Shown here: piece by piece, positions 52,015 to 60,758 of the stretch
How positions within the stretch are numbered: the first letter of the stretch is position 1
How the letters are laid out: each line of letters starts with the position of its first letter
NCBI GenBank assembly: GCA_021799275.1
Contig: JAJZAT010000005.1
Span: forward strand, 1 to 64,000
Source of the DNA: Bacillota bacterium
Lineage (GTDB): Bacteria; Bacillota; Sulfobacillia; JAJZYS01; JAJYTV01
DNA length: 64,000 nt
Direction of reading: 5' to 3'
Made by a program: the position numbers and the translations under genes
Notes under the pieces: generated by a model
Database searches by the model: none
Told to the model about the DNA's origin: nothing
What the model saw: the letters and a program-made list of their open reading frames with translations, nothing else

Positions 52015-53963
52015 GCCTCGAGACGCCCAGGGGCGGCACTCCGCTGGTCCTCGAACTCGCGAGCGTCGACAAGACCTATCCGGGCGACCCACCGGTCCAC
52101 GCCCTGCGGGACGTGAACCTCCAGGTGCGTCAGGGCGAGTGCCTGGCGGTCGTCGGGGCTTCCGGCTCCGGGAAGTCGACCCTTCTCAGCGTCATGGGCA
52201 CGCTCGATCGCCAGTCGGCGGGTGTCGTGCGCCTCGCGGGGCTCGACACGTCCGCACTCAGCGACGAACAGCTTGCCGCGCTCAGAGCCCGGAGCATCGG
52301 CTTCGTCTTCCAGCAGTTCTTCCTGCTCGACAACGCGACCGCCCTCGAGAACGTCGAGAACGGCCTTCTCTACACCGGAGTGTCCAAGGAGGAGCGGACA
52401 AGGCGCGCCATGGCCGCTCTGGAGCGCGTCGGACTCGCGCATCGCCAGCGGTTCCTGCCCGTACACATGTCCGGCGGCGAGCGCCAGCGCGTGGCCATCG
52501 CGCGCGCCCTGATCGCGGATCCCGCCCTTGTCCTGGCCGACGAGCCGACGGGCAATCTCGACACCGCCTCGGGGCAGGACATCGTCGACCTGTTGCTCGA
52601 TCTGAACCGCCAAGGCACGACGGTCATCGTGGTGACCCACGATCCGACCATCGCCGCACGCCTGCCGCAGCGCATCGATGTGCGGGACGGGCAGATCGTC
52701 GCGGACAGCGCCGCCCAGGGCGGGCGGGTGCCAGGCGGCCACAGGCCTACACTGCCGCCGCCTGAACGCGAGCTGGCCAGGACCTCCAGACTGCGAACCG
52801 CGGATCTCGCCCGCGTGGCGGCCTTCGGCTTGCGCACGCGTCGCCTGCGCACCGCCCTCTCAGCCCTCGGCATCGCGATCGGCGTCGCCGCGGTGGTGGC
52901 GGTGCTCGGCCTTTCGGCCTCGTCGCAGGCCCGCCTTCTCCAGGAGATCGACCGCCTTGGCACCAACCTCCTGACGGTCTCTCCGGGGTCCGGCATGTTC
53001 GGCGACATGACCGAGCTGCCCAAGACCGCGCCGGGCATGATCGCCCGCATCGCCGGCGTCGAGCACGTGGCCGACATTGGCAGCACAGATGCCGAGGTCT
53101 TCCGCTCGCCCCTCATCCCCAGTTACGAGTCCGGGGGCCTCACCGTCTACGCCACGAGCCTGGACCTTCTCTCCGCCGTCGGCACCAAGGTGGCCATGGG
53201 CCGCTTCCTGAGCGCCGCCACCGCCAGGGAACCGGTGACGGTCCTGGGCGCCGAGGCGGCGACCCAGCTCGGCATTGACCGCCTCTATCCCGGCGAGCGC
53301 ATTTGGCTCGGAGGCCAGTGGTTCTACATCGCAGGCATCCTAAAACCCGCCGCGCTCACGCCGGAGATTGACAGCTCCGTGCTGGTGGGCTTCCCGGCGG
53401 CGGAGCGGTACCTCGGCTTCGACGGCCACCCGACCAACATCTATGTGCGCACGCAGCAGGACTCCGTGCAGTCCGTCTACCAGCTCCTTGCCGAGCAGGC
53501 GTACCCGGAGAGTCCCTCGTCGGTGAGCGTCAGCCAGCCGTCTCAGGCGCTCACCGCCCGCGCCGCGGCCAAGAACACCTTCACGGACCTCTTCGTCGGT
53601 CTGGGGGCGGTCGCGCTCTTCGTCGGCGGAGTCGGGGTCGCGAACATCATGGTGATCTCGGTGCTGGAGAGGCGCCGCGAGATCGGTCTCCGGCGCGCCC
53701 TCGGCGCCACCCGCCGTCTCATCCGCAGCCAGTTCCTCGGTGAAGCCATCCTGCTCTCCGTGAGCGGAGGCGTCGTGGGCAGCGGCGGCGGTGCCCTGGC
53801 GACACTCATCTACGCGTGGTCCCAACACTGGCTTGTCGTCGTGCCGCTCATCGCCTGGACCGGCGGCCTCGCCGCGGCCCTGGCCATCGGCGCCGTCGCG
53901 GGCTACCTGCCGGCGCGAGGCGCTGCCAACCTCTCCCCGACCGAGGCTCTGCGGGCCCTCTGA
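52011..53963 (+). CDS. MacB-type ABC transporter, fused ATPase and permease
   Basis: ATG at 52011 in a 4-bp ATGA overlap; 650 residues. The ATPase domain comes first (about 10-230): Walker A GASGSGKST (49-57), Q-loop FQQFFLLD, signature MSGGERQRVAIARAL, Walker B LVLADEPTG, H-loop VTHD. The permease follows with four TM helices: one at about 285-305 (LSALGIAIGVAAVVAVLGL), a large extracytoplasmic MacB_PCD domain, then three near the C-terminus, with the ERRREIGLRRALGATRRLI coupling region. MacB systems use mechanotransmission to move lipoproteins, peptides or drugs from the outer leaflet. Works with the preceding adaptor and lipoprotein. Confidence 0.95.
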   Translation: MSLETPRGGTPLVLELASVDKTYPGDPPVHALRDVNLQVRQGECLAVVGASGSGKSTLLSVMGTLDRQSAGVVRLAGLDTSALSDEQLAALRARSIGFVFQQFFLLDNATALENVENGLLYTGVSKEERTRRAMAALERVGLAHRQRFLPVHMSGGERQRVAIARALIADPALVLADEPTGNLDTASGQDIVDLLLDLNRQGTTVIVVTHDPTIAARLPQRIDVRDGQIVADSAAQGGRVPGGHRPTLPPPERELARTSRLRTADLARVAAFGLRTRRLRTALSALGIAIGVAAVVAVLGLSASSQARLLQEIDRLGTNLLTVSPGSGMFGDMTELPKTAPGMIARIAGVEHVADIGSTDAEVFRSPLIPSYESGGLTVYATSLDLLSAVGTKVAMGRFLSAATAREPVTVLGAEAATQLGIDRLYPGERIWLGGQWFYIAGILKPAALTPEIDSSVLVGFPAAERYLGFDGHPTNIYVRTQQDSVQSVYQLLAEQAYPESPSSVSVSQPSQALTARAAAKNTFTDLFVGLGAVALFVGGVGVANIMVISVLERRREIGLRRALGATRRLIRSQFLGEAILLSVSGGVVGSGGGALATLIYAWSQHWLVVVPLIAWTGGLAAALAIGAVAGYLPARGAANLSPTEALRAL

Positions 53964-54059
53964 CCGGCGTTGCCTTGCATTTATCCCTCTGCCCCTTGTC
54001 TTGGGCGACAGCGTTTGACAGGATAGACGCAATGTCCTGGACCAAGAGGAGCTGAGAGG

Positions 54060-56207
54060 ATGGACAAGCGTCCGGCGCGGTACCGCCTGGGCCTGTTCAC
54101 CTGGATCTTCATCGGCTTCTTCCTGGGCAGTCTCGTGTCGCTTGTCCTGATCGGGCTCGTGGTCCTGCGCAGCGCCGACGCCTCCTCGCTCGATGTCGCG
54201 AGATCCGAGATGACACGCGCGGTGGAGCTAGCTGCCCGTGGTGTGAACGGGCCGCAGTCCCAGGCGGCCTTCGCTCGGGATACCGCGCCGTATCGGCGCG
54301 GTCTCGTACTGTACGAGCCAGGCCCCCTCACCTTCACGCTGGTCGACTTCTCCGGCCACATCGACTACACGACGCCAACCGGTCTCGATGGCGAGCCAAT
54401 CTCCCAGGCTTCTCTCCGGGATTTCCGCTCCGCCCCGCGCGGCAGCACGGTGCTGTACCTGCCGCTGCGCCGTAGCGCCTATCTCATCGCCTGGCGCCGC
54501 ACCCAGAACGGCTACCTCTCTGCCCTGGTGCCCGAGACGCCCCTGCTCTCGGCCATGTTCACGAACCTCGTGCACGACGTCGCCTTCGCCATGATCGCCG
54601 TGGTGGCCGTGGCCCTCGGCACGGCGCTCATCGTCGGCCTGCTCCTTAGCCGCAGCACGAAACGCCTGCTCTCGGTGCGCGACGCGGAGTCCGCAGATGA
54701 GCTGAGGCAGCGCAGCCACACGCGGGAGGTGGCGGAGATCGCCGGCCTCTGGGGCGACGTGCTGCGCCGCGAGCGCCTGAACGCCGAGCAGATCCGGCGG
54801 GCCTTCGCCTGGCGCAACCGCCTGACCGGCTGGCTCGCGGCCGCCTCCGCCCACGCCGACCTGGACCTCCCGTCGCTGGCGCAGCGCGTCGTGGACCAGC
54901 TGCCGTTCCCGATCGCGCAGCTTTCCGTGGCCGACCCGACCCGCAACGTATCCTATCCGCTCGCCATGCGCGGCTACGGCAGCATGACCGCCCGGGACCT
55001 CACGCTGCCGCTCGACCCGCCCGCGGGTCTCGTCTCGAACGCCTACTACGAACGGCGCACGGTCCGCATCGCGCAGGACCCCGAGATGGCGCGCCCTGGC
55101 ATGCGTGAGGAGCTGGGCGCGCAAGCGGCCGTGGCCGTGCCCCTGATCGCCGACGGCGAGGTGCGAGGGGTGCTGACGGCCGCCGTCAGGGACGTGAAGG
55201 ATCTGCCACCGGAGGCGGTGCAGAGCCTCGAGCAGGTGGGACCCCTCCTCGGAGCGATGATCGCCAGCCAGGACGCCGTGGACCGCCTGCGCCGGCAGGA
55301 GCGCCTCTTCCGCTGGGTGCAGGACATGAACCCGATCCTCCTGATGGGGCGGACCGACGCCGGGCGCTGGTGGCCACCCGTCGAGCGCGCCCTGCAGCAG
55401 ATCGTGGGGGCCCGCGCCGCCGTCATCCTCGTCCGCCAAGGCGGGGAGTGGCGGGTGGCGGGCTCGTATGGTCCGGGGTTGCCGCTGCTCTTCGCCGGCA
55501 CGCCGATCGACGAGTGGATCCGCGAGATCGGCCGGAACCCCGGGCGCTTCCTGGGCTGGCGCGAGGAGGGGGCCCTCTGCATCGGCGGCGTCGGGACGGG
55601 CGACGTCCCGTACAGCGTCCTCCTGGTGCTCGCCGCCCAGGACGGGGATCGCATGCTGCTGCTGCGCACCCTGTTCGACTACCTCGCGCTCGCGAACCAG
55701 ACGGCGATGCGCCGCGACGAGATCGAGCGGCTCGCCCGGACCGATCCCCTGACAGGAGTCCTCAACCGGCGCGCGCTCGAAGAGCAGTTCGAGGCCAGCA
55801 CCGAGAAGGAGCCGGCAGAAGGCGAAGGGCTTCTCTTCGTCCTGCTCGACCTCGACAACTTCAAGGACCTCAACGACCGCGAAGGGCACGACGCCGGGGA
55901 CCTCGCACTGCGCCAGTTCGGGCGACACCTGCGCGAGCGCCTGCGCGGGCAGGACGCGGTCGGCCGCATCGGCGGCGATGAATTCGTGCTGCTGCTGCAG
56001 GACACCGAAACGCTCTCGCCCCATCGCCTGGACGATCTCTTCACGGCCCCTGCCGCCGCGGGCCTCGTGGCCTCCTACGGCACGGCCCTGGTCCCGGGCG
56101 AAGCCCACACGTTCGCCGAGGCCTACCGCCTCGCGGACCGGCGCATGTACGCAATGAAGCGAGGTCGCCGCGCGGAGGCGGAGGAGCCCCGGGACCCCTC
56201 GCTCTGA
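54060..56207 (+). CDS. membrane-bound diguanylate cyclase (GGDEF)
   Basis: ATG with AGGAG about 8 nt upstream; 715 residues. Two TM helices (about 13-37 and 170-197) flank an extracytoplasmic sensor of about 130 residues; a HAMP-like linker and one or two GAF-like regions follow (NVSYPLAMRGYG; QAAVAVPLIADGEVRGVL). The C-terminal GGDEF domain has DPLTGVLNRRAL, LLDLDNFKDLND and the intact active site RIGGDEF. An RxxD inhibitory site (RGQD) stands five residues before GGDEF, so product feedback is likely. Makes cyclic-di-GMP. A separate transcript, with a terminator behind it. Confidence 0.95.
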   Translation: MDKRPARYRLGLFTWIFIGFFLGSLVSLVLIGLVVLRSADASSLDVARSEMTRAVELAARGVNGPQSQAAFARDTAPYRRGLVLYEPGPLTFTLVDFSGHIDYTTPTGLDGEPISQASLRDFRSAPRGSTVLYLPLRRSAYLIAWRRTQNGYLSALVPETPLLSAMFTNLVHDVAFAMIAVVAVALGTALIVGLLLSRSTKRLLSVRDAESADELRQRSHTREVAEIAGLWGDVLRRERLNAEQIRRAFAWRNRLTGWLAAASAHADLDLPSLAQRVVDQLPFPIAQLSVADPTRNVSYPLAMRGYGSMTARDLTLPLDPPAGLVSNAYYERRTVRIAQDPEMARPGMREELGAQAAVAVPLIADGEVRGVLTAAVRDVKDLPPEAVQSLEQVGPLLGAMIASQDAVDRLRRQERLFRWVQDMNPILLMGRTDAGRWWPPVERALQQIVGARAAVILVRQGGEWRVAGSYGPGLPLLFAGTPIDEWIREIGRNPGRFLGWREEGALCIGGVGTGDVPYSVLLVLAAQDGDRMLLLRTLFDYLALANQTAMRRDEIERLARTDPLTGVLNRRALEEQFEASTEKEPAEGEGLLFVLLDLDNFKDLNDREGHDAGDLALRQFGRHLRERLRGQDAVGRIGGDEFVLLLQDTETLSPHRLDDLFTAPAAAGLVASYGTALVPGEAHTFAEAYRLADRRMYAMKRGRRAEAEEPRDPSL

Positions 56208-56220
56208 CCTCTCTCCCCCC

Positions 56221-56247
56221 GACCCGCCGTCCGCGGCGGGTCGGTTT
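56221..56247 (+). terminator. Rho-independent terminator of the GGDEF gene
   Basis: An 8-bp stem GACCCGCC / GGCGGGTC (56221-56228 / 56235-56242), 6-nt loop, followed by GGTTTCGT. It starts 13 bp after the stop. Confidence 0.75.
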
Positions 56248-56323
56248 CGTATTCCGGTTTCCCCCGCCCCCTTCTGGTAGACTCGTGCCACAGGACTCCT
56301 GGCTACTGGGGGGAGCGCTCAAG

Positions 56324-57748
56324 ATGAAGAGCGGCCGCAGGTCAAGGCGTCACCTCGGCATCCTGGCGGCGAGCCTCGGGCTGCTCCTCGCGGGGTGCGG
56401 ACAGGCTATGGCATCGTCGCATGAGGCACCGCGGGCGGCCGCCGCCCGTCCGAAGGCGACGCGGCAGGTGGCCGCCAAGGCGCCGGTGCCCTGGGCCACC
56501 TATGGCGGGGGCCCACGCCGCTGGGGCAGCTACCCGGAGGCCCGGGTGCGGGGCCTGCGTCCCGCCTGGACCACTCCGCCGCTCGACGGCGCCCTTTACG
56601 CGCAGCCGCTCTGGCAGGGAGGCCTCGCCTACATCGCCACCGAGAACGACACCGTCTACGCCGTCAGCCTGCGGACGGGACGCACGGTCTGGCGGCGCCA
56701 CCTCGGCACGCCGGTGCCGCTCAAGGACCTCCCCTGCGGTGACATCGGCCCCCTCGGCATCACCGGAACGCCCGTCCTGGCCGGGGGCCGCATCTACGTC
56801 GCCGCGGAGCTGGAGCCCATCCAGCAGCGGCTCTTCGCCCTGAACGCCAAGACAGGTGAGGTGCTGGGGAGCTGGAGCCTCGACCTTCCCGGCACCATCG
56901 CGTACGCCCAGCAGCAGCGCGGGGCGCTTACCTATCTCGATGGCACGGTCTACGTGCCGCTCGGCGGCCTCTACGGGGACTGCGGCCCCTACGTCGGGCA
57001 GGTGGTGGCCGTTCACCCCGGCCGGGCCACCATCGCCTACCGCGTGCCCACGGCGCGGGAGGGCGCGATCTGGGCGCCCGCGGGCATCTCGCTCGCCGCG
57101 AACGGCGACCTCTACGCCGCCACCGGCAACAGCGCCTCGACCGCCGCCTGGGACGGTGGCGACAGCGTGCTGCGCCTCTCGCCTGCCCTGAAACTTCTCG
57201 GCTATTTCACGCCGCGGGCGTTCCCGTACCTGAACCAGTCGGACCTGGACCTCGGCTCGACGGCGCCGCTGCCGCTGCCGGGAGGATTCATCTTCCAGGT
57301 CGGCAAGGAGGGCGTAGGCTACCTCCTCAGGGCCGGGAGCCTCGGCGGCATCGGCCACCCCGTCGCGAGCGGGGCGGTCTGCAGCGGGGCGTACGGCGCC
57401 GACGCCTATGGCGGGCACCTCATCTTCGTGCCGTGCACGAACGGCCTCGTGGCCTTGCGTCCCGGCAGCCGAGGCTTCAGCCAGGCCTGGTCCCGGGACG
57501 GCTGGGACGCTGGTCCCCCGGCGGTGGGCGGTGGCGCGGTCCTGAGCGTCGACGAGTCCGGGGCTCGGCTCGACGTGTTCTCGGCCGCCACGGGGCAGCC
57601 GCTCGCCTCGGCCCCGCTCGGCGCCGTGCCGCACTTCGACGCGCCCGCCCTGGCACCCGGCCTTGTGCTGGTCGACGCGGGCAACCGGGTCAAGGCGTTC
57701 TCGCTCACCGGTGCGGCTGCCGCAGGGCGGCAGAGGACGGTGCGGTAG
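56324..57748 (+). CDS. PQQ-like beta-propeller lipoprotein
   Basis: The ATG at 56324 has GGGGGGAG about 8 nt upstream; 474 residues. Signal peptide with lipobox LLLAGC. The mature protein shows quinoprotein-type blades: YIATENDTVYAVSLRTGRTVW, IYVAAELEPIQQRLFALNAKTGEV, VYVPLGGLYGDCGPYVGQVV and DVFSAATGQPL. PQQ ligands are not recognisable, so it may simply be a propeller scaffold, as BamB-like proteins are. Outer face of the membrane. The C-terminus is Ala/Gly/Arg-rich. Confidence 0.85.
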   Translation: MKSGRRSRRHLGILAASLGLLLAGCGQAMASSHEAPRAAAARPKATRQVAAKAPVPWATYGGGPRRWGSYPEARVRGLRPAWTTPPLDGALYAQPLWQGGLAYIATENDTVYAVSLRTGRTVWRRHLGTPVPLKDLPCGDIGPLGITGTPVLAGGRIYVAAELEPIQQRLFALNAKTGEVLGSWSLDLPGTIAYAQQQRGALTYLDGTVYVPLGGLYGDCGPYVGQVVAVHPGRATIAYRVPTAREGAIWAPAGISLAANGDLYAATGNSASTAAWDGGDSVLRLSPALKLLGYFTPRAFPYLNQSDLDLGSTAPLPLPGGFIFQVGKEGVGYLLRAGSLGGIGHPVASGAVCSGAYGADAYGGHLIFVPCTNGLVALRPGSRGFSQAWSRDGWDAGPPAVGGGAVLSVDESGARLDVFSAATGQPLASAPLGAVPHFDAPALAPGLVLVDAGNRVKAFSLTGAAAAGRQRTVR

Positions 57749-57758
57749 CTGTCCCTGC

Positions 57759-58445
57759 CTAGCCTGGAGGGGCGCCTGGTCCCGCCAAGGTGGCCGTAAG
57801 CTCCTCGATCTCCCGCTGGCGCTCCGTCGCCTCGCGGGACAGGCGCGCGACATCGCCCGCGAGACACAGGCGCTCGCGCTCGGCCGCCCTCGCCCGCTCG
57901 AGCTCGCTCTTCACTTCCACCGGGCGCAGATCCGCGAGATAGCGGTTGAAGAGGGAGAGCACCTCCAGCACCGCGACCGCCTCGCCCACCGTGAAGAGCC
58001 CTTCTTCCTGGCGGGTGTGCGCGGCGGCGGCGTCCACAGGGTCGCCCTCCACAGTGCTGAGGCAGGCCTCCGCATACAGAACGAGGCTCCGCTCCGTCGG
58101 GGTGTCGACTCCGTAGCGGGCAAAGGCCTCGCGAAACCTCCGGTCGTCCGTCTCCCGCATAGCGTTCGCGGTGACGTCCCGCAGCCGCTCCTCCGCGAGG
58201 TGCAGCCTCTGGGCGACGCCCTGCCGGAGCCCCTTGATACTCGCGTTCCCTCCCGGCACCTCAATGCCGTAGAGGTCCGCGAAGCGGCGAAAGCCATCCG
58301 CTAGTCCGTACCGTCGCATGCAGCCGATGAGCGAGAGTCTGCCGGTAAGCTCGATGACGTCGGCGATCCTCGCCGTCAGATCCGGGCCAGCCTCCCTGGC
58401 GGAGGACGTCCAGCGCGTGCGGGCCGGCGCCGGTTGGCCATCCAT
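57759..58445 (-). CDS. hypothetical helical protein with C-terminal coiled coil
   Basis: The ATG at 58445 is chosen because GGGAGG lies 10 nt upstream; an ATG six codons earlier has an SD too close. 228 residues, no TM or signal. Predicted all-alpha: ARIADVIELTGRLSLIGCMRR and GLRQGVAQRLHLAEERLRDV, and a C-terminal coiled coil (ELERARAAERERLCLAGDVA, LSREATERQREIEELTATL). No family recognised. Convergent with the propeller lipoprotein gene, only 10 bp apart; no terminator between them. Confidence 0.6.
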   Translation of the reverse strand: MDGQPAPARTRWTSSAREAGPDLTARIADVIELTGRLSLIGCMRRYGLADGFRRFADLYGIEVPGGNASIKGLRQGVAQRLHLAEERLRDVTANAMRETDDRRFREAFARYGVDTPTERSLVLYAEACLSTVEGDPVDAAAAHTRQEEGLFTVGEAVAVLEVLSLFNRYLADLRPVEVKSELERARAAERERLCLAGDVARLSREATERQREIEELTATLAGPGAPPG

Positions 58446-58537
58446 GTCTGCGTCGCCTCCCATGCTCCCGCATGGAAATTCGACAAGAATCCCCCTTTTC
58501 CCGCCATGTCGTTCCCGAATGTTCCAGTGAAGGGAAT

Positions 58538-58809
58538 CTAACGTTCCGGCAATCGCCCAGACAGTACCTTCCCGAGCGGCCTCAGCGCCACGCCGGCCGT
58601 TTCGAGGGCCGCCCGCACCCGCATGGCGAGGCGGGCGGCACCCGGGGTGTCGCCGTGCAGGCAGATCGTCTCCACCCGCAGGGGGACCCACTCGCCGCCT
58701 ACGCTCTCCCCTTTGTCAGCTGCGCACGCATCGCTGCCCGTGACCGGCCGGCGCGGGGTGCTGGCGAGTTCTCTTCAGGACCGTCCACACGGTAGACGCT
58801 CCCGCGATC
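58538..58809 (-). pseudogene. pxpA: remnant of 5-oxoprolinase subunit A (LamB/YcsF family)
   Basis: On the minus strand the end reads GEWVPLRVETICLHGDTPGA then ARLAMRVRAALETAGV, stopping at TAG 58540-58538. This matches the C-terminus of PxpA/YcsF proteins (GEW... T-[IV]-C-[LV]-HGD ... L...G). Further upstream DRGSVYRVDG (from 58809) resembles the family's ADRGY..DGSLVPR region, but in another frame and with lost sequence between. The N-terminal 60% is absent. No pxpB or pxpC is nearby. A decayed gene; the 80-aa membrane gene overlaps its upstream edge. Confidence 0.7.
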
Positions 58810-59017
58810 TTGACCTCAGCCGCGCGAACACCGCCAAGGTCAGCAGGGCGCAGCCCACGGCTGCGAGCACGAGCCCGCCGACGAAGGTGCTACCCCAGGT
58901 AGCCACGTCGTTGTCCCACTGGCCCATCGACCACCGGGCAAACCACATCAGGTAGAGACCGACGACCAGGAGGAAGAGCGGAAGCTCCACCGTCCAATGA
59001 TGAAGGGTCTTCGCCAC
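58775..59017 (-). CDS. small two-TM membrane protein
   Basis: GTG start with GAGGGGTGA just upstream; 80 residues. Two TM helices (VELPLFLLVVGLYLMWFARW and STFVGGLVLAAVGCALLTLAVF) and a basic C-terminus. The last dozen residues run into the pxpA remnant, so the original C-terminus may have been altered. No family recognised. Confidence 0.6.
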   Translation of the reverse strand: MAKTLHHWTVELPLFLLVVGLYLMWFARWSMGQWDNDVATWGSTFVGGLVLAAVGCALLTLAVFARLRSRSRERLPCGRS

Positions 59018-59057
59018 CGCTCACCCCTCTCGGCCCAGCCGATCCTCCTGCAAAGCA

Positions 59058-60758
59058 TTAGAGCCCTTCGATGACCGTCCCCGCGCCCCAGTCGAGCGAG
59101 CGCAGCATGCGCTGGCTGCGCCTTCTCTCACGCAAGGCGTCCTCCCGGTAGAGGCCGCTCGGGCTGAAGACGCCCGAGAGCGCCGCGAGGCCCCCGCGCT
59201 CGAGCGCCTCGCGCACCCGCTCCTCCTGCTTCGCGGGGATCACGAGGCAGGTCCCGCCCAGCACCTCGATCACCTCCTGGCGCACCGCCTTGAGGGCGAG
59301 CGCCGCGTCGGCGTCCTCCTTCGAGCGGCAGACCAGCATCGCCGCCTCGACGAAGCGGTAGCGGCCGACGCGCCCGAGCCACTCCTCGATGCGGAAGCGC
59401 ACCGCCTGCGGCAACCCCGTGCGGCTGCCCCGCTCGAGTTCCCCCAGGATCTCGTCGGGCTTGATTCCGGCCTCGATGGCGTGATGCAGGCTTTCCTGCG
59501 AGATCTCGTAGGTGCAGACGACGTCCACCTTCGTCGGCCGCGCCACCGTCTCGAGCCAGGCGAGACGCGTCGGGTGGAGGTCCGGCGGCACCAGGATGTC
59601 GCCCTGGGGCAGAATGGACCACTGTCCGTCGAGTTCGGGCTCCGGGACCTCCCTACCGTAGAGCACCGCACCAGCGGGCAGGAGGTGCAAGGCCGGCTCG
59701 CCGCCCACGGTGCCGGCCTCGAGCGCGCCGATCTGGGCGAGCGAGCGCAGGAGCGACGCCACCTCGTAGGGCTCGCGGGCGCCGAAGAGGCCTGTGCGGG
59801 GCTTATGCACGATCTCGACCAGCCTCTTCGCCAGGAGCCAGTTGTCCGGCCCCATCAGCTTCTGCCAGTAGCTCGGGAGAAGCGTGCGCTCGTGCAGGTC
59901 CCAAACGGCCATCGCCGCCCGGCGGGTGATCTCCGCGACCGGCCTCCGCCCCAGGCGCCGCCGCCAGTCCCGCACGGCGTGGATCTCACCGTCGCGCGCC
60001 TCGAGCAGACCGAAGCCGAAGCCGAGCCAGAGCAAAAGGCCAATATCCGGTTCCGCCTCGGCGGCCCAAGGGCCGAAGCGGGTCGAGCCCGACCAGTTGG
60101 CGAGGATGGCCTGCCACGCGGGCGAGATGCTTTCGAGCCGGCGAGGACTCAGCAGGCGGCGCAGGCGTTCGCCGTCCCGGCGGTAGATCGCCCCGGCCTG
60201 CGTGATGCCGGCAGGCTTTCTCCCCGCCTCGCCCACGATCCGCACAAGGTCGTGGAGCCACTCCGCGCCGAGCGCAGCCCTGTCGGTGGGTGGCTCGTCC
60301 ACGGTGTAGATGAGGTGGCGGCCTGCCGCAGCGGCCTCCTCTGCCGGTATGAGCGCGGCCGACCAGCGCGCGGTTTCCTCCGCCATGTGGTAGCCGGGCT
60401 CCGTCGCCCAGTAATCCCGCGTCCCGAGCGAGTGGAGAAGGCCGCGGCCGCGGAGTTCCTCGCAGAGTTCGCGGACTTGCCGCGTGCGCTCCGCGCGTAC
60501 TTCGAGCTGGTCGATGGCGCGCCCGGGCAGCATGCCGAGGCCATGCCACGCGATGTCCAGGAGGAGGTCCCGCGCCCGCGGCGAGCACGCGCGAAGAGCC
60601 TTCTCGACGCCGTCCTGCGAGGAGAGCTCGCGCACGACCTTCTCGCGCAGGGCCTGCGGCGCGAGGCCCTGGACGTCGATGCCGACCTCCTTTGCGATGC
60701 GACGCAGGTCCGAGATCTTCGTCGACATGCTCCGCTCGAGGAGCGGCAGCTCAGACAT
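59058..60758 (-). CDS. helicase-associated (Helicase_C_3) protein, XPB partner
   Basis: ATG at 60758 with GGAGG about 8 nt upstream, overlapping the XPB stop by 8 bp; 566 residues, no TM. Begins with a SAP/Rho-N-like helix pair (STKISDLRRIAKEVGIDVQG). The C-terminal third resembles the helicase-conserved-C domain 3 family: DGQWSILPQGDILVPPDLHP, VCTYEISQESLHHAIEAGI, VRFRIEEWLGRVGRYRF and LVIPAKQEERVREAL. In bacteria this family is found next to XPB-like helicases. It probably acts with that helicase in DNA repair; archaeal XPB has the nuclease partner Bax1, but Bax1 nuclease motifs are not evident. Confidence 0.82.
   Translation of the reverse strand: MSELPLLERSMSTKISDLRRIAKEVGIDVQGLAPQALREKVVRELSSQDGVEKALRACSPRARDLLLDIAWHGLGMLPGRAIDQLEVRAERTRQVRELCEELRGRGLLHSLGTRDYWATEPGYHMAEETARWSAALIPAEEAAAAGRHLIYTVDEPPTDRAALGAEWLHDLVRIVGEAGRKPAGITQAGAIYRRDGERLRRLLSPRRLESISPAWQAILANWSGSTRFGPWAAEAEPDIGLLLWLGFGFGLLEARDGEIHAVRDWRRRLGRRPVAEITRRAAMAVWDLHERTLLPSYWQKLMGPDNWLLAKRLVEIVHKPRTGLFGAREPYEVASLLRSLAQIGALEAGTVGGEPALHLLPAGAVLYGREVPEPELDGQWSILPQGDILVPPDLHPTRLAWLETVARPTKVDVVCTYEISQESLHHAIEAGIKPDEILGELERGSRTGLPQAVRFRIEEWLGRVGRYRFVEAAMLVCRSKEDADAALALKAVRQEVIEVLGGTCLVIPAKQEERVREALERGGLAALSGVFSPSGLYREDALRERRRSQRMLRSLDWGAGTVIEGL

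Noticed and set aside
54228-56291. 687-codon minus-strand frame opposite the GGDEF gene
   Set aside because: Shadow frame; the GGDEF protein on the other strand has its full active site.
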